64,000 nucleotides of DNA from Dolomedes plantarius (taxonomy: Eukaryota > Arthropoda > Arachnida > Araneae > Dolomedidae). Location of the stretch: assembly GCA_907164885.2 (NCBI GenBank), contig OU015499.1:151783446-151847445 (forward strand), written 5' to 3'. Below are positions 1 through 12,067 of the stretch, piece after piece. Position 1 is the first letter of the stretch. Each line of letters starts with the position of its first letter. The notes beneath the pieces were generated by a model that was not told the origin of the DNA, made no database searches, and worked only from the letters and a program-made list of their open reading frames with translations. Made by a program: the position numbers and the translations under genes.

Positions 1-168
1 AATCGCACAAAACACATAGATATCAAGCTTCATTTTATTAGAAATTTACTTTTCGAAAGATGCTTTCAACTTAAGTATGTGAACACTAAAAGGAATTTGG
101 CCGACATTTTTACGAAACCTTTAACGAAAGAAGGGTTAAAGAACTTTTGTGACAAAGTTTTTGTTTAA
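1..168 (+). pseudogene. Copia-type pol, C-terminal RNase H end (partial)
   Basis: The open frame enters from the window edge and runs 55 codons to a TAA stop. It contains RTKHIDIKLHFIR followed by LADIFTKPL, which is the hallmark C-terminal tail of the RNase H domain in Ty1/Copia polyproteins. In an intact element this domain removes RNA from the RNA:DNA hybrid during reverse transcription. Only the last part is visible, so the state of protease, integrase and reverse transcriptase cannot be judged. The tail itself is not interrupted. A probable LTR lies about 560 bp downstream. Confidence 0.85.
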
Positions 169-732
169 TTTAAATTTTTGTTATAAGTATAAAAGTCCAG
201 ATTTCACTTGTTGATCTATGACATTTTTCTCCACAATTATGCTGTGTGCAGAGTGGTTTTTGTATCTTGAATATACATTTTCTATTCAAGTTTAAAAGTC
301 CCAAGTTCTCCTGTGTGGGTTCGTGGCAAAATTATTTTTGTGACTCAAATATTTGTCTGTTTTAATTTAGTGTTAAGGTGAAAGATTCAGAAATTTAGCT
401 GATAAACTTGAAGTGTTCAGAGTCAGTGTCTTTAGGAAGAACCAAATTCATTTCTTTACTTATTAAATTAAATGTTTACACTGTGTTGTAAATATATTAT
501 GAAACGGAATTGTGAAGAATATTGAATAGTAATTTTTGATTGTGTATTTAAAAAGTTTTTCTTTATATCACTTGAATATTTTAAAAATTGTATTTTCACA
601 GTGTAAATGATGCAAGTTAATGTTTAAAATGTGTTTTTATTTAAACTGAATTAGCAAATATATTGCAAAGTTGAAAATATAATGTGTTTATATTTTTTTT
701 GGAATGCTTTACGACGTCGAGAGGCGGGCCAT
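169..732. other. AT-rich 3' untranslated stretch after Copia pol
   Basis: No coding potential was seen. This fits an unusually long 3' untranslated region between the pol stop and the putative LTR. A short purine-rich stretch (GAGAGGCGGG, about 719-728) just before 733 could be the polypurine tract. Confidence 0.35.
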
Positions 733-1198
733 TGTTAGGAAAGAGTGTCATATTTTTCTCGACGCCGGAAAGTTTGTTGACTACGCCGTGATCTGTCGTT
801 TGCATATATCGTTTGCATATACTAAAATAATATATATATTTATACTTTGTCTCTGTTCAGCGTCATCGACTCATAATATCGCCGGTGTGGTGACGTAGTA
901 CAGACCGCGATCGTAATTTGATATGACGTCATTACGGCAGCGGTATAAATCGTTTGTTTAAAGATGATGTTGGACAGTTGGCAACATGTGTATGCAAATC
1001 TTAGATCCGGGTAGTTGACGAATTTTTGTTCGAATGTAAGTTACTTGCCGACGGCTTCTCACGCTGGTTGCGTTTGTTCTTTTTCATTTTTACTTCGTTG
1101 TAATAATATGTTTTTTTCAAGTTTTTGTTTTTATGAAGTTTAGTGATTAAATAAACTTTGGTTTTTTTTTTAAACTTATGCCTGCTACTTCAATTTCA
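733..1198 (+). repeat. Putative Copia 3' LTR
   Basis: The segment begins TGTTAGG after a purine-rich stretch and ends in CA. It contains a TATA-like box (GGTATAAAT, 942-950) and a polyadenylation signal (AATAAA near 1150) in the order expected of an LTR. The position downstream of Copia pol supports the call. The upstream LTR is outside the window, so the boundaries are not proven by a second copy. Confidence 0.4.
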
Positions 1199-1680
1199 CG
1201 TATAATTTAATCCACTTTATCTACCGGCATCCACTGAACTTCAGTTACAGACTGCATGTGCTGTGCTATGGTTCGTTATGTGACTGAGCGATCCGTCACT
1301 GCCATGCGCACAATTTGCCTGTCATCACGTGAAGTGGTGCGCTGAGATGATTAACCAATCGTGATGACAGGTTGCAAACTCATCGGACGAGTTTGTAACT
1401 AGCTGCGCCGTGTGCGTCTCTCCATTCAATTACATAGGTTACGACTCATCACGGACTGGTTTGTGACTGGAGTCAGTTATCAGTTTTTTTAGTTGCTCCG
1501 TGTGCAGACGGTCTAAATTTTTGAGATCGTTTTGTTTAAATTAAAATTTGAATGTCTGTATTAAAATATTTATGTCGCATTAATATTTTCATGTTTAATA
1601 TTACCTCCCCCCTCCCCCTCTTCCTCCAGCTGTGCCAGCCAAACTCCCGCATTTCTGAAATGTGCCCTCCTAGTAAAAAA
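1199..1680. repeat. Palindromic MITE-like relic
   Basis: A 12-nt perfect inverted repeat (CCTGTCATCACG at 1318-1329 and its complement at 1360-1371) sits at the centre of a GC-richer block. Outside it lie partly matching inverted flanks. This fits the core of a decayed foldback or MITE. No gene is seen here. Confidence 0.35.
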
Positions 1681-1695
1681 GGTTGCCGACCCCTG
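1681..1695. mobile_element. hAT transposon terminus (fragment)
   Basis: GGTTGCCGACCCCTG is the complement of CAGGGGTCGGCAACC, a terminal inverted repeat characteristic of many hAT elements. No partner terminus was found upstream, so only one end of the element remains. Confidence 0.6.
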
Positions 1696-2154
1696 AGTTA
1701 AATTATTTTATTTCCATTGCTTGCTGCCAGAGATTAAACAAATGGGACCGAAAATATGCATTTCTTATCTGAAAGGGACAGGTGTATATAATTTCCTTTA
1801 TACTAGACATACGTTCAGCGTTTTCTGCTATAGAAAGGATAAAATCTATTTTTGATTGATCTGTAAAACGCTTCTGTATTTTCAGTAGCCCGTTTAGGCT
1901 ACAGTATTTTATCGGTCCGTAAAAAAGACCGGTCCGTAAAAAAGAGCGATATTATTTTACTGCGGTAAACTCCAAAATTATGGCAACCCAACTCTGTCCT
2001 TTCGAGGCGTGTGGAAGGGTTTTGTTTATGAACGGAAGTATTTGAATGTAATGTTGTCTTTTCCATTTCTTTATAAATAACGCTATTGACGCATTATTTG
2101 GGCATTTAAAAGAATATTTTTCTGTGCAGTATCTGCATTTTCCCCCATTTTAAT
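1696..2154. other. No gene recognised; one short tandem duplication
   Basis: AT-rich non-coding sequence. A 17-bp tandem duplication (CGGTCCGTAAAAAAGA-type, about 1913-1946) is the only structure noticed. Confidence 0.4.
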
Positions 2155-2410
2155 GATTGTGGGGAGCGGGTCCACCCCACAATCCGGTCCGCCAAGAGGT
2201 GAAGCCAGTGATCTCGCCGTATGACATCATACCTATGAAGACTTCATCGAAGCCCTTCCTGATGTTTTTTTTTTAGTCCAAGACAACCACAGCCTTCCAT
2301 AACCGAACACAGGGGTGCAGGTTTGAGGTTACGCGTGAAAGTGATGACGTTACCGAAACCGTCATACCGATCGATAAAACACTGAGCTATCGAGATGAAC
2401 CAGCGTGCTC
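2155..2410 (-). repeat. tRNA-derived SINE, copy 1
   Basis: On the minus strand a tRNA-like head (CTCGATAGCTCAGTG near 2388-2402) resembles the box A region of a tRNA. About 60 nt later comes a degenerate T-arm segment, then a body shared with the neighbouring copy (for example GATCTCGCC-TATGAC on the plus strand). It lies in the same orientation as the copy at 2470-2705. Confidence 0.55.
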
Positions 2411-2469
2411 CTCACGCATGTGGTGTCGCAGAGCCGTAAGGATACTCGAATTTGCGAGATTTTTAAAAT

Positions 2470-2705
2470 CCCGAGGAGAGCGGGGCGATACGGTTTCCGC
2501 CAAGTCCACGAACCTAACGATCTCGCCATATGACGTCATACCGCGGAAATCTTCATGAAAGTCCTCCCTGAAGCTTTTTTTGTCCTAGAGAACAATGCTT
2601 TGCCAAATGCATCCCTAAAACGAACAGGAGGGCACAGGTTTCAAGTGACCCGTGAAAGGGATAACGCCATGGAAACCACCGTAAGAGTTTATCGCTTTTT
2701 CAGAA
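2470..2705 (-). repeat. tRNA-derived SINE, copy 2
   Basis: This is a diverged direct repeat of the SINE immediately upstream in plus coordinates. Shared blocks include CCGCCAAG, GATCTCGCC, TATGACGTCATACC and CACAGGTTT. On the minus strand the head (GCGATAAACTCTTACGG) resembles the D-arm to anticodon part of a tRNA. A T-arm-like CACGGGTCACTTGAAACC follows. Confidence 0.55.
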
Positions 2706-2718
2706 CCTAACTGGTTTA

Positions 2719-2890
2719 TGGTATGTTCACATACAGTCCGTAAGCGTCAGTTTTACTCGTATTGACATACTTTAAACCAATCTCAGGCCTCAACAATTTC
2801 GTAGCTAATGGTTTGAAGATTTGTAATTTATTAAATAAATTTCAATACGAGTAACGCTAACGCTGACAGATACGCAAAGTAATGTAGTTG
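2719..2890. mobile_element. Degenerate Harbinger-type MITE (GGGCCTGTTCAC family)
   Basis: The left terminus (TGGTATGTTCACATACAGTCCGT) is a diverged form of the terminal repeat seen in the nested copies at 63447-63800, again preceded by TTA. The body shares ACTCGTATTGACAT and TTTAAACCAATC, and the right end shares GTAACGCTAACGCTGAC. The right terminal repeat is eroded. Confidence 0.7.
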
Positions 2891-2904
2891 ACAGAGTACT
2901 TAGC

Positions 2905-3185
2905 GGGGGGTCGAAGACCCCCGTTTTACCTCCGACTTTACGATGTTATGATCGAAGTATGACTCTTCTATTGGACACTCCTTTAAAAGTTGTAGAGCAG
3001 GCACGTCAGCTTAATTCTTCCTCAAAACAGCGACGAGATGAATGTGGATTCGGCATGATTCCATCGGGGGGAAAGGTCGATGCTCTGACAGGGCGACGGA
3101 CTTTGACAATGACGGCTCCAACAGCCAGGCGCGCAGGACAGCGTAAGAGCGAGCCAGATAACAGGAAGTTTGGACAGGGATTGCA
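2905..3185 (+). repeat. Left arm of a ~280-bp inverted repeat
   Basis: This block matches the reverse complement of 3832-4117. Both contain TTTACCTCCGAC, GATGTTATGA, AGCAGGCACG, AAACAGCGACGAGATGA and CTTTGACAATGAC. Similarity is clear but diverged. The arms flank a LINE reverse-transcriptase remnant. Confidence 0.75.
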
Positions 3186-3260
3186 GAAACGACCCCGCAA
3201 GGGAGAGAGACATTTCAGTAATAGCAGAAAACTAACTAACGGACACTGTGTTATTGACAT

Positions 3261-3665
3261 GACATTGACTTTTCAAAAATCTAAGGTTTCACAGGGTTCC
3301 CTTAGCTATCTATTCACATCGAAAAGTCGCCTGTCAATGAGGACCAAGTTGCTTCTTTACGAAGCCTTCGTTAGACCGGTTATGACTTATAGGTCTATTG
3401 TTTAGGGCACTTCAGTAATCACTCAGCTCAAGAAATTACAAGTTATTCAAAACAGTACGATTAAAACCAGAATCCTACGCGATTGCCTTTTTGCGGAGTG
3501 GTACGTGAGAAACGCTACCCTTCATCTTGACCTCAAGATTAAGCCCTTTTTACCCGAAATCAAGAAACTTGTTTGGAAGTTTCATGGAAGTGTTAACTCT
3601 ATGGAAAACCTTATACTTCATTCGATCTTGGCTTACGACCCGAGTATCCCGTCTTCTGCAAAGAG
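3261..3665 (+). pseudogene. Jockey-like LINE reverse transcriptase, C-terminal remnant
   Basis: The first part reads LSMRTKLLLYEAFVRPVMTY, the conserved thumb segment that follows the reverse-transcriptase domain in Jockey-clade non-LTR retrotransposons. After a stop, the same family pattern resumes with QLKKLQVIQNS and then WYVRNATLHLDLKI, typical of the ORF2 C-terminus. The stop near 3403 and the missing polymerase domain show a dead 5'-truncated fragment. It sits between two arms of an inverted repeat, which is not a normal LINE arrangement. Confidence 0.8.
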
Positions 3666-3831
3666 ACCCGGGTTCATGCTTTTCCGGCCCTTGAAAAAAG
3701 AAGAGACGGGAATATCTGTTCTTGGGGTTCTTTTTCTAGAATTTTCAGCTGTGTTTGCAGCCGTATGGTTGGAAACGAGTTTTTTTTCCAGCTTTTACTG
3801 AGTCGTCTCTCTATCCGTTGTGTGCTCTCCC

Positions 3832-4117
3832 CCAATTTTCCCCTTGTTATCTGTCTCACAAGGATGCTGTCCTGAGCCATTTGCTGATGGAGCTGTCATT
3901 GTCAAAGTTCCTCGCCCTATGCGAGCATCGATCCTTCCCATTGATGGAAGCCTGCTGCAGCCATCTTCATCTCGTCGCTGTTTTGCGGAGGAGTTAAGCA
4001 GGTTCCATGCTGAACAGCAGGCGTGCCTGCTGTTCAGCATGGAAAGCAAAGTGCCCAATCGAAGAAACATACTTCAGTCATAACATCTTACGGTCGGAGG
4101 TAAAGCGGGCCTTAGAA
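3832..4117 (-). repeat. Right arm of a ~280-bp inverted repeat
   Basis: Reverse-complement counterpart of 2905-3185. The homology even holds in translation: LNSSAKQRRDE on this arm against LNSSSKQRRDE on the other. It could be one end of a long-TIR element that carries the LINE piece, or a second, inverted insertion of the same repeat. Confidence 0.75.
4005..4042. repeat. Perfect 38-nt palindrome
   Basis: CCATGCTGAACAGCAGGC is followed after 2 nt by its exact reverse complement. It lies inside the right arm described above and is absent from the left arm, so it arose after the arms separated. Confidence 0.9.
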
Positions 4118-6480
4118 CATCCCCCTCCCCCCCCTGCTAGGTTCTCTGTCAACAACATGACTCTGACTTTGGTACAGGTAACAGTGATTAATCACAGGGG
4201 ACTGAATTTCATTATTTGTTGCTTCAATGGCAACGGTATCTCTTGTGGTTGGTTCTAGCAACTGTATCTTAAACGCGTTGTGTCTTTTGCTTATTGCATT
4301 TCATTCAACTCTCCATAATCATAGTAATTTAATGTAAAATAAGGTTTTGGGGGGACAAACTCTCGCATCTTTAAGGATGGATCACAGACTAAATTAAGAC
4401 TACAAAGGATTCTAGATAAATAAACAGCCTTTCAAGTAAGTTTAATTTACAGGTATTATTTTTCTTCTCTGTATTGTAAGACAGAACTGTTTTTTTAAGA
4501 TGTTGAAAATGATATATATGGATTCTACATTTTACTCCATTTTTTTTTTTGGGGGGGGGGGCAGCTAAATTCTAATACAATTCGTATAAATATAAAACTG
4601 TTAAAAACTGTATGTTCAGGCATGGTTTGTTGTTTTCAGCAAATAAGTAGATTAATACTCGTTGGTCGATTAAAATACACACTCCACGATTTCAAGAAAT
4701 TGCTAAAAGTTGAGAATCTGATAATTTTATTTACAATTTTTATCCTAAATTTATAAGTATATTATACAAGTCAGACATGATATATTTAGAAACTTTGCTG
4801 GTTATGGGTTGTACAAATGATTTTGAACTGTTAATAATCGCGGTAAAAGAAAAAATATATGAGGAAGGGTTCCATATTCTGTATTGTTCGGCTATAAGTT
4901 GTCAAACTCCTCCAAGTGGAGTTCTAATGAAAAATTTAGGAAAATACCATTTTCTAACACACTGTTTTAAAATTTTTAACCTGACAATCAACACTTAGTA
5001 TGAAAATTCAACAATAAGTAGCTAATATAGAACTGTAAAAAATTTCCAGAAAGAAATATTCAATACAGCATTTATCAGGAATAAATATTTAAAACAATCT
5101 AAATATTTGCAAAGTGTCCAAGATGCGTCAATCGGTTATAGAAAATGTTGTAGGGAAACAATGTATTCAAAATACAAGACTTTTATTTTTAAAAACACGT
5201 AAAAACTAGAAAATAATCATTTAAATACTTCAAGAAACAGATACATAAAAATACAAAAATAGTGAAAATATAAATGAAGTACATAAAGTTTGTAGCAAGA
5301 TAATTTCAACGTGTATAGAAGAAAGAAAAAAAAACAAAGACAATAGTATTATTAGTGAATTTTTAGAACAAAAATTAAAATTTAAAATATTTGCAAAGTA
5401 TGAAGATCAATGTATAAAACTTAGAACAAAATTAAAATATTTTAGGAAAGGTTTCAAAATTAACTAAAAACATAAATAATGAGTCTCCATTTGAAAAATT
5501 AGGTTTTAAAAACACTGACAAAGGCAAACTGGTGTACTAGATGAACTCAGGAGTAAGATATATAAACCAGATTTGAATAACCAAGTGTAAGTTCTCATCT
5601 TCCGGATGGTATTCCTTGAAAAGGTGGAAAATAAAAATTCTCTATAAGGAATTTCCAAATTTTTTCATTGACTGAATGTCAAATTCATTATTTGAAGCTA
5701 ATCTTGAATTTCATTGGCTAAAACATCCAAGTGATCATCATTAAAATTCAATGAGTTGAAACTGAAAAACCATGTGACACTTCTAAGATGTAATCTCTTA
5801 CCTTTGTTGGTGTAAGAGCAGAGCGTTACTGCATCAGGTTTGGAGACTATTAAACCATAAAACTAAATAATAAAAATATTTATTATAAAAATTACAACCC
5901 AAGAGCAACAGAACATAAACATAGTATATACTTATATATTCACCAAATTTAAGGCCATAAAAGATCCAGCACTTTTTGCAACACTCATGTGTTTGATGAT
6001 TCTTGAATTTAATTTCATGCTTAAAATATTATATAATTTTCTAAACATCTAAAGCTTATCAAATTTAAGAAACTATCATTTATGTGCATTAAATTTTTTT
6101 AAATTAGAATAAAATCCATATACACTGTTAATATTATGCAAAACTTATAGATACAACTAATTAAATAATTAAAATTTTCACATAAATTATGAATTGGTAC
6201 CAAATTTGGTGAGTTTTTACAGCTCGGTACCAGGAGCAGCAATCTGCAGTTTAGCCATCACTTTCTTATATCATTCTTCCATCATATAAGTTTTTATTTA
6301 TAATTTTATTTGAAATAAGATTTGTTTCTGTATTCATTCAGTGTTAAAATTTTTCATGACAAGATTTAATATATAACATTCATTCTCATCTTTCATTACA
6401 ACAAAGATAACGGGAATAGTATTTAATGCAATACTCTTAAATATTCATCATTCATTATAATATGCTTGCTTAAAGTTTTA
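4118..6480. other. AT-rich stretch, no gene recognised
   Basis: Short open frames occur (for example 4777-4998) but none resembles a known family. A poly(T)-poly(G) run lies at 4541-4561. No repeat boundary could be fixed. Confidence 0.4.
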
Positions 6481-6534
6481 AATACATGGGGGAAAATATA
6501 TTTCGGGGTACCCCTTGGTGAATATCGGCGAAAA

Positions 6535-6597
6535 CCGCCATCTTGGTTACGTCTCTCGTCGCCAATTTGGCAATGGGAGACGTAACCAAGATAGCGG
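6535..6597. repeat. 21-bp-arm hairpin
   Basis: CCGCCATCTTGGTTACGTCTC (6535-6555) pairs with 6577-6597 with a single mismatch around a 21-nt loop. This is probably the core or one end of a foldback or MITE remnant. Confidence 0.7.
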
Positions 6598-8444
6598 ATC
6601 CATTGCAGAGGAAAACATGAAATAATATAAATGATAACATGCGTAACTTTTATTGAAAAATTATGCAGAAAATAAAAAAATGAAGTTAAATAAAGGGCAG
6701 TCAATTTTTTTTTTTTTTTTTTTTTCTTTTTTGGTTGCCCTAGCAGAACGCGTGTTTTTGGAACAGGAAAGTCCCAAAAATATGCATTTTTTAAACTGTA
6801 CATCCACAGAAAAGCACAAAAACACACAAATACAAAAATAAATGCTGAAAAATAATGAGAAATTTATTAGGTGTGGTGGGGGGTTGCCTCCCCCCCCCCC
6901 TAAAAAAGTCAGTATATTGCAAGTAATTCATTTAAATAAATATAAAATACATCTTGATTAAACATATCAGAAAATAAAAAAAATGAAAGTTCTGCATATT
7001 GTCATTTATATTATTTCATTTTAAAATTAAAAAAACACTTACTGGTTATTCACTTTTGGTTTAGCTTCTTTTACGTTTTGTTGATTTTTCGGTGTTTTTG
7101 GATACCCCCAATTCATCTGTAATCCAAGAACACAGCGTTTTTTTTACCCATAAATAAGTTAATTTTAAAACCATAATTAAATCTAATTTACTCTCTTCGA
7201 ACCGGGAACCACATCAAATGGATCTTTTAGCGCAATGTTCAGATATTTCCTCTCAGTTATAGTCATTTGCGAATTACAATTTAGATAATTAGGACGAAAA
7301 TAAATATTAGCTATTATCCCAACATATATACAATAATCAATAATAGTTCTCTTACCCGCATTTTGTAAATCCTGAAAAAAATCCAAATCAACCCTCCCAT
7401 TAGAAAAAGAAGCCATACCTAGCAAATAAAAGTATGTCCGAGTGGTGGAACTGCAATCCCCAAAAGAACATTCAACAGTTTAAATTTTTGAAACAAGCGC
7501 TTTATATAAAATCTGGATTAAACTGGTCTACAAATAAATCACAAGCTCTGATTGGCTGCTAACTATTCAAATCGGAAGCAATAAACTGCGAAAATGTGAC
7601 TTTGTTGACTGGTGGATCTTGTAAGTAGAATTTATCAGGCATACAAAACTTGAATAACTTTAACTTTATTTAAAACTTTAAACAAAATAATAAAGATACT
7701 GTCCAGCAGTATATTCAAACAAATAATTACATCTATCTTGATGCTGACTGCAGCTTGCTTGCTGGCTCACTGACCAAACTTGGCCTTTTATATCATCATG
7801 TGAAACAAATCTGCATATCCTGAAAAATATGTGCATGTGATGCCATTTGATTAAAAAGAAATTAAAACCCAGGGTTGAGGTGTACCTGACTTCAAAATAC
7901 TCGATCACTATTTGATGACCTCATACCTGGGAACCAATGAATAATTAACAGGCTATCAAATGACATCACATGCCTATCATACTACAACTTCAACTTCCTC
8001 CAAATGAAAACATTTGCTGAGGTAAGTGAACAGCTCTTAGTATGCAACAGAAAAAAAGGTAATTATCAATTACAATTAATATTACAATTAAAACATATTT
8101 AATTTAAACAAATGCTATATTATTTATACATTATACTTTTTGGACTGGATGTCAAGCCTGGGGAAAACTTATTAGGGATAAAAACATACTTTATTTTTAA
8201 CCCTTGGTGCTGACAAGTGGCATATCAAATCAGAGGAGGTTGACGCATTCCAACCAATCGCGGTCATGATAGGGTTTCCAAAACACGAACGAGATATGTA
8301 TCCTTAAAACACTGAGGATGCCATAAACAAGAGCAACATCGCCCAGCCAGGCGCCAACTTGACGACAATCCAGGGGGCACCTCAAAATATTGTACACCCA
8401 ATACATGTATTTTAAAGAGGATGATTAAAAGTAGTAGTTTATAT
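6598..8444. other. No gene recognised
   Basis: AT-rich with homopolymer runs (poly-T near 6706-6724, poly-C 6890-6900). Two minus-strand open frames (7183-7425 and 7678-7908) have no recognisable domain and are not called. 8140-8400 is less AT-rich but was not identified. Confidence 0.35.
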
Positions 8445-8812
8445 TTAAAACTGAAATTCTTATTAAAGAAAATTTAAATTTTTTATCTCTTCAAAACTCT
8501 ACACAATTATTAGTGTATAATATATAAAAATTTTTAACTTTTTCTGCACCATCTATTCTAAAGATTTCTTTGTTAGAAATATTTAAAGATTTATAAAGTC
8601 TGTATTTACTGATATTTCTGTAAAATTTCTTTAAAATTGAAATTCTTTTTAAAGGAAAATTAAATTATTTATCACCTCAAAACTCTAAACAATTATTAGT
8701 ATATTATAAATAGAAATGTTTAATTTTCTCTGCACGATGTATTCTATAGATTTCTTTGTTAGAAATATTTCAAGATTTACAAAATCTGCGTTAACTGATA
8801 CTTCTGACACCC
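8445..8812. repeat. Tandem duplication of a ~186-bp unit
   Basis: Two diverged direct copies, about 8445-8630 and 8631-8812. Shared blocks include TTGAAATTCTT, CTCAAAACTCTA, CACAATTATTAGT, TTCTCTGCAC and GATTTCTTTGTTAGAAATA. No coding sequence. Confidence 0.8.
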
Positions 8813-8956
8813 TTGATAACATATTTTTAAAAAAACTTTGTAAAAATTGTACTTTTTAGAACTAGATTTAAATCAGTTTAGAACTAGATTTAAATTATCT
8901 ACTCTCTTACTTGCATATTCTTTAAACTGAGTAGATATTTTGTATTTGTAAAATTT

Positions 8957-9376
8957 ATAACTCGCCCATGGGGTGACCGGGTGTGAAAGAAAAAGAAAAG
9001 TCCCAATGTAGCTCATGCATGTCATAGGAGGTGACTAAAATAGATACCTAGCATTCGGGGGTATAACAGGGCACCCTGCTACTAGGGATTATATATGAGG
9101 ACTTTTCCTCCAGGTTGGCAGTTGAGAATAAAACTAACTACCTTACCATGTAAAAAAATCCCAATTCAGAAACCTCAACAATGTGCAAAAACCAGTATGA
9201 CTCTACCCAGATGACTCAGAAAGGAAATGGACTTGAGAACATTGAAAATGACTTAAAAAACTTTGAAATTTAAAACTTAGAAAGGAGTCACTACAAATAG
9301 AGGATACTGGAAAGAGCGTGTGGTTGAGACAGCCAAGGCCTGTAAGAGGCTGTTATGCTTGTGAATAATAATAAGA
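8957..9376 (+). repeat. Retroposon-like segment ending in an AAT-rich tail
   Basis: A GC-richer block in AT-rich surroundings ends GCTTGTGAATAATAATAAG, the kind of short simple-sequence tail that ends many LINEs and SINEs. No domain was identified, and no second copy was found in the window, so the family is unknown. Confidence 0.3.
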
Positions 9377-12067
9377 AAATTTATAACTACATTCTTGCTG
9401 CTTGTGTCTGGGATAATTTTTTAATTTATATATAGTTTTGGATCTTAAGATCAATGTTAGTTTAATTCATATTTGTTGTGTTAGTATTTGTGCTCCCTAC
9501 TCCCCCCCCCCCCTCATATTATCTCATTGAATCATGATTTGGTAAGTCAAGTTTCAGTAGGTATTTAACTCTATTAAACTATTCAATTAAATTAAGGAGT
9601 TTTTCAGGAGCTTTCAAAATTTGCATACATTTTTTCACAAGAGAATCTCTGTGGATCTTCTATTTTCAGCTTCTGGTTTTAATTGTTCTTAACTTCCTAC
9701 AGGAATAAGCAACAAATTTACAGCCTAAAAAAACTTTATAACCTAGCCTCCACATTTCTCTGTGATCTGCATATAATGATTTCTGATTCACCCAGTATGT
9801 TACAAAATATGTCTGAAGTGCAATATTCATACTATTGCATTAATATTTTATCCAAAATGCCACTTTTCTCCCTTCGATTCTTCAGTTTGTTCTGTAAAGA
9901 AACTATACACTGCTGGCATGAAAGATGCTTTATATGCATAGCGGTGAAAATGTGGTGCAGGGCAAGCACTAATTATTTTAAGTTTTTATTGGAATTCCAT
10001 TTTTAGGTTTTTGCAAATATTATAAATCTCCTGTCACTGATAACTAATATGTGAGAATTATTTTTCACTTTAAAATTCTGTAGAAATAAATATACACAAT
10101 AGAAAGCTTCCTAGATGTAAAAGTCTATAGCCAAAAAAAAAAAAAAAAAGTAATCATTTGTCAGGAATTCAGGTAATTCCAAATTATGTCTAGTACCTCT
10201 TTGAAAAATCTAACATGTCATTGGCATTGCAATTAAAAATGGTCTGAATGTGATATTTTAATGTTGTATTAAAATAATAATACAACTATATTAATGTTGT
10301 ATTTTTATTAATATTGTTGTATTTCAGACATATTTACCTTAATTAGTACAAATTTTTGGTAGCATATTCATGGTGATATATGGTATTTTCTTGCACCTCA
10401 TTTTTCCACTTTTATATCTGATCTATTTTTAAGTGAAGATTTTGTTGAAAAACCTGAAAGTGCCTCTGAAATTTATTAAAATCTTTTAAAGAAATCATGA
10501 AGTTTGTGGACAAAGTTAATATAATATGAATAAAATTACTTTAAATTCTCTCTCTCTTGTACTCTGTACTCCGTTATGCAATCACAAGTGTTGTAGATTG
10601 TAACTCTCTACCTCAAGAAATGGGTAGTTACATTATAAAAGTTCCAAATGCCCCTAATCCATACCCTACATTCCAGATATCTTGAGTTTTCTTATTTTTT
10701 TCCATTCTATTTAAGCTCAATAATCCATTATTGTTAACTGCTTTATACCAGTGTGTAAATATTTGATACTCCAATGAGATTTATGTAAAAGAATTTTGTC
10801 GTAATTTTTTTACTTTTCTTAGGCACTTTTTCTTTTTGTCATATTTGTTGGAAATAAAGACAATAAATTCTTTGCTAGTATCCTCGCCTGAGTTTATGTG
10901 TACAAAATAGAGGAAAATTACTTTTTCTTATTTCTGTCAAGTGTATTACCTTTAATGATTTAAATTTATTATTATATAGAATGTATGAAATTTCATTAAT
11001 TTGAAAGATGGGAAAGGAAAATTAGTTTATAGGAAGTCATTTATAAAAATACCATAACATGTTTGTTTATGAACTAAACAGTTCATATGACTGCAGATTT
11101 TGTTTTTAATTTAATTATACTTTTAAAAGATTTGTGTGAGAATTACTGATCTCTATACTATGCATATATGTTTCTTAAATCATTGTTTTGTTAAATATGG
11201 TATTAAACTTTTGCTGTTACTTTAAGTGCATACATGTATGACTGCAGAATAAATTCCAGTTTATGTGGATATCTTGAAATCATTTGAGTTGATACAGAAA
11301 ATGAAGAATGTTATGAGATTACCTTATCCTGCAAGAACAAAATGGTTTTCCAATATTCTCTGAATCACACAATTGTTTTATTTATAGTTCATTTATCTAA
11401 ATTCATTTTTATAATTATAATTCTTAAGTTTTCTAGATTTATAGCAAAACCGTTTTAATATTATCATCAACAAGTTTGACGAGTCTTTAAAAGATAAGTC
11501 CCCGATTCACATTTGTAGTCCCACTATACATTTATATAGGCATGCCTATTTATTTCCAGCGCGTTTATTATGAAGTAGTCTTCTTTGTGCTTACATATCT
11601 GAGTAGATGTATGCAAAGCAGAATTGGAAAAATATTTGCAGTTCTAATCACATAATATTAACGAATATCATAAATCTCTAGAATTTCTCTGTAGTCATAG
11701 ATATTGTCAAGGGCTCTTTGACCTAACATGCACTGTGAATATCATAGAAATTAAAGACATTTTATCCACGGAAATGCATAAAGGGCATTATTAAGAATGA
11801 ATTTTAATTTAGAAGCTTATGTATCCTTGAATATCCATCCTGCAAAATGAAGAAAATTTTAAAAATTAATGACCAATGAGAAATATGTGCCAAAATCAGC
11901 ATATATAAAAAATTGTTGGTAAAGTTTTTGAACTACAAAAAAATGCAAAAATATAATTTTTTTTTTAGAAAAATTGAACTTTAAAACCTAACATAAATTT
12001 AAAACACTCCCCTCCAACCCCACCCCAAAATAATATTTTTTTAAAATATATAGTAAAATATGAAATA
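9377..12067. other. AT-rich stretch, no gene recognised
   Basis: Contains a poly-C tract (9502-9513) and a poly-A run near 10131-10149. The 107-codon open frame at 9683-10006 shows no domain, membrane pattern or context to support it. Confidence 0.35.

Noticed and set aside
2959..3405. 148-codon frame as a single gene
   Set aside because: Its first part is the inverted-repeat arm and its last part is the LINE thumb. It is a chance fusion of two repeats.
6423..6827. 134-codon minus-strand frame with a lysine run
   Set aside because: It crosses a poly-T run and the 6535-6597 hairpin. No domain.
9683..10006. 107-codon plus-strand frame
   Set aside because: AT-driven composition, no family resemblance, no splice or promoter context. 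Kept as non-coding.
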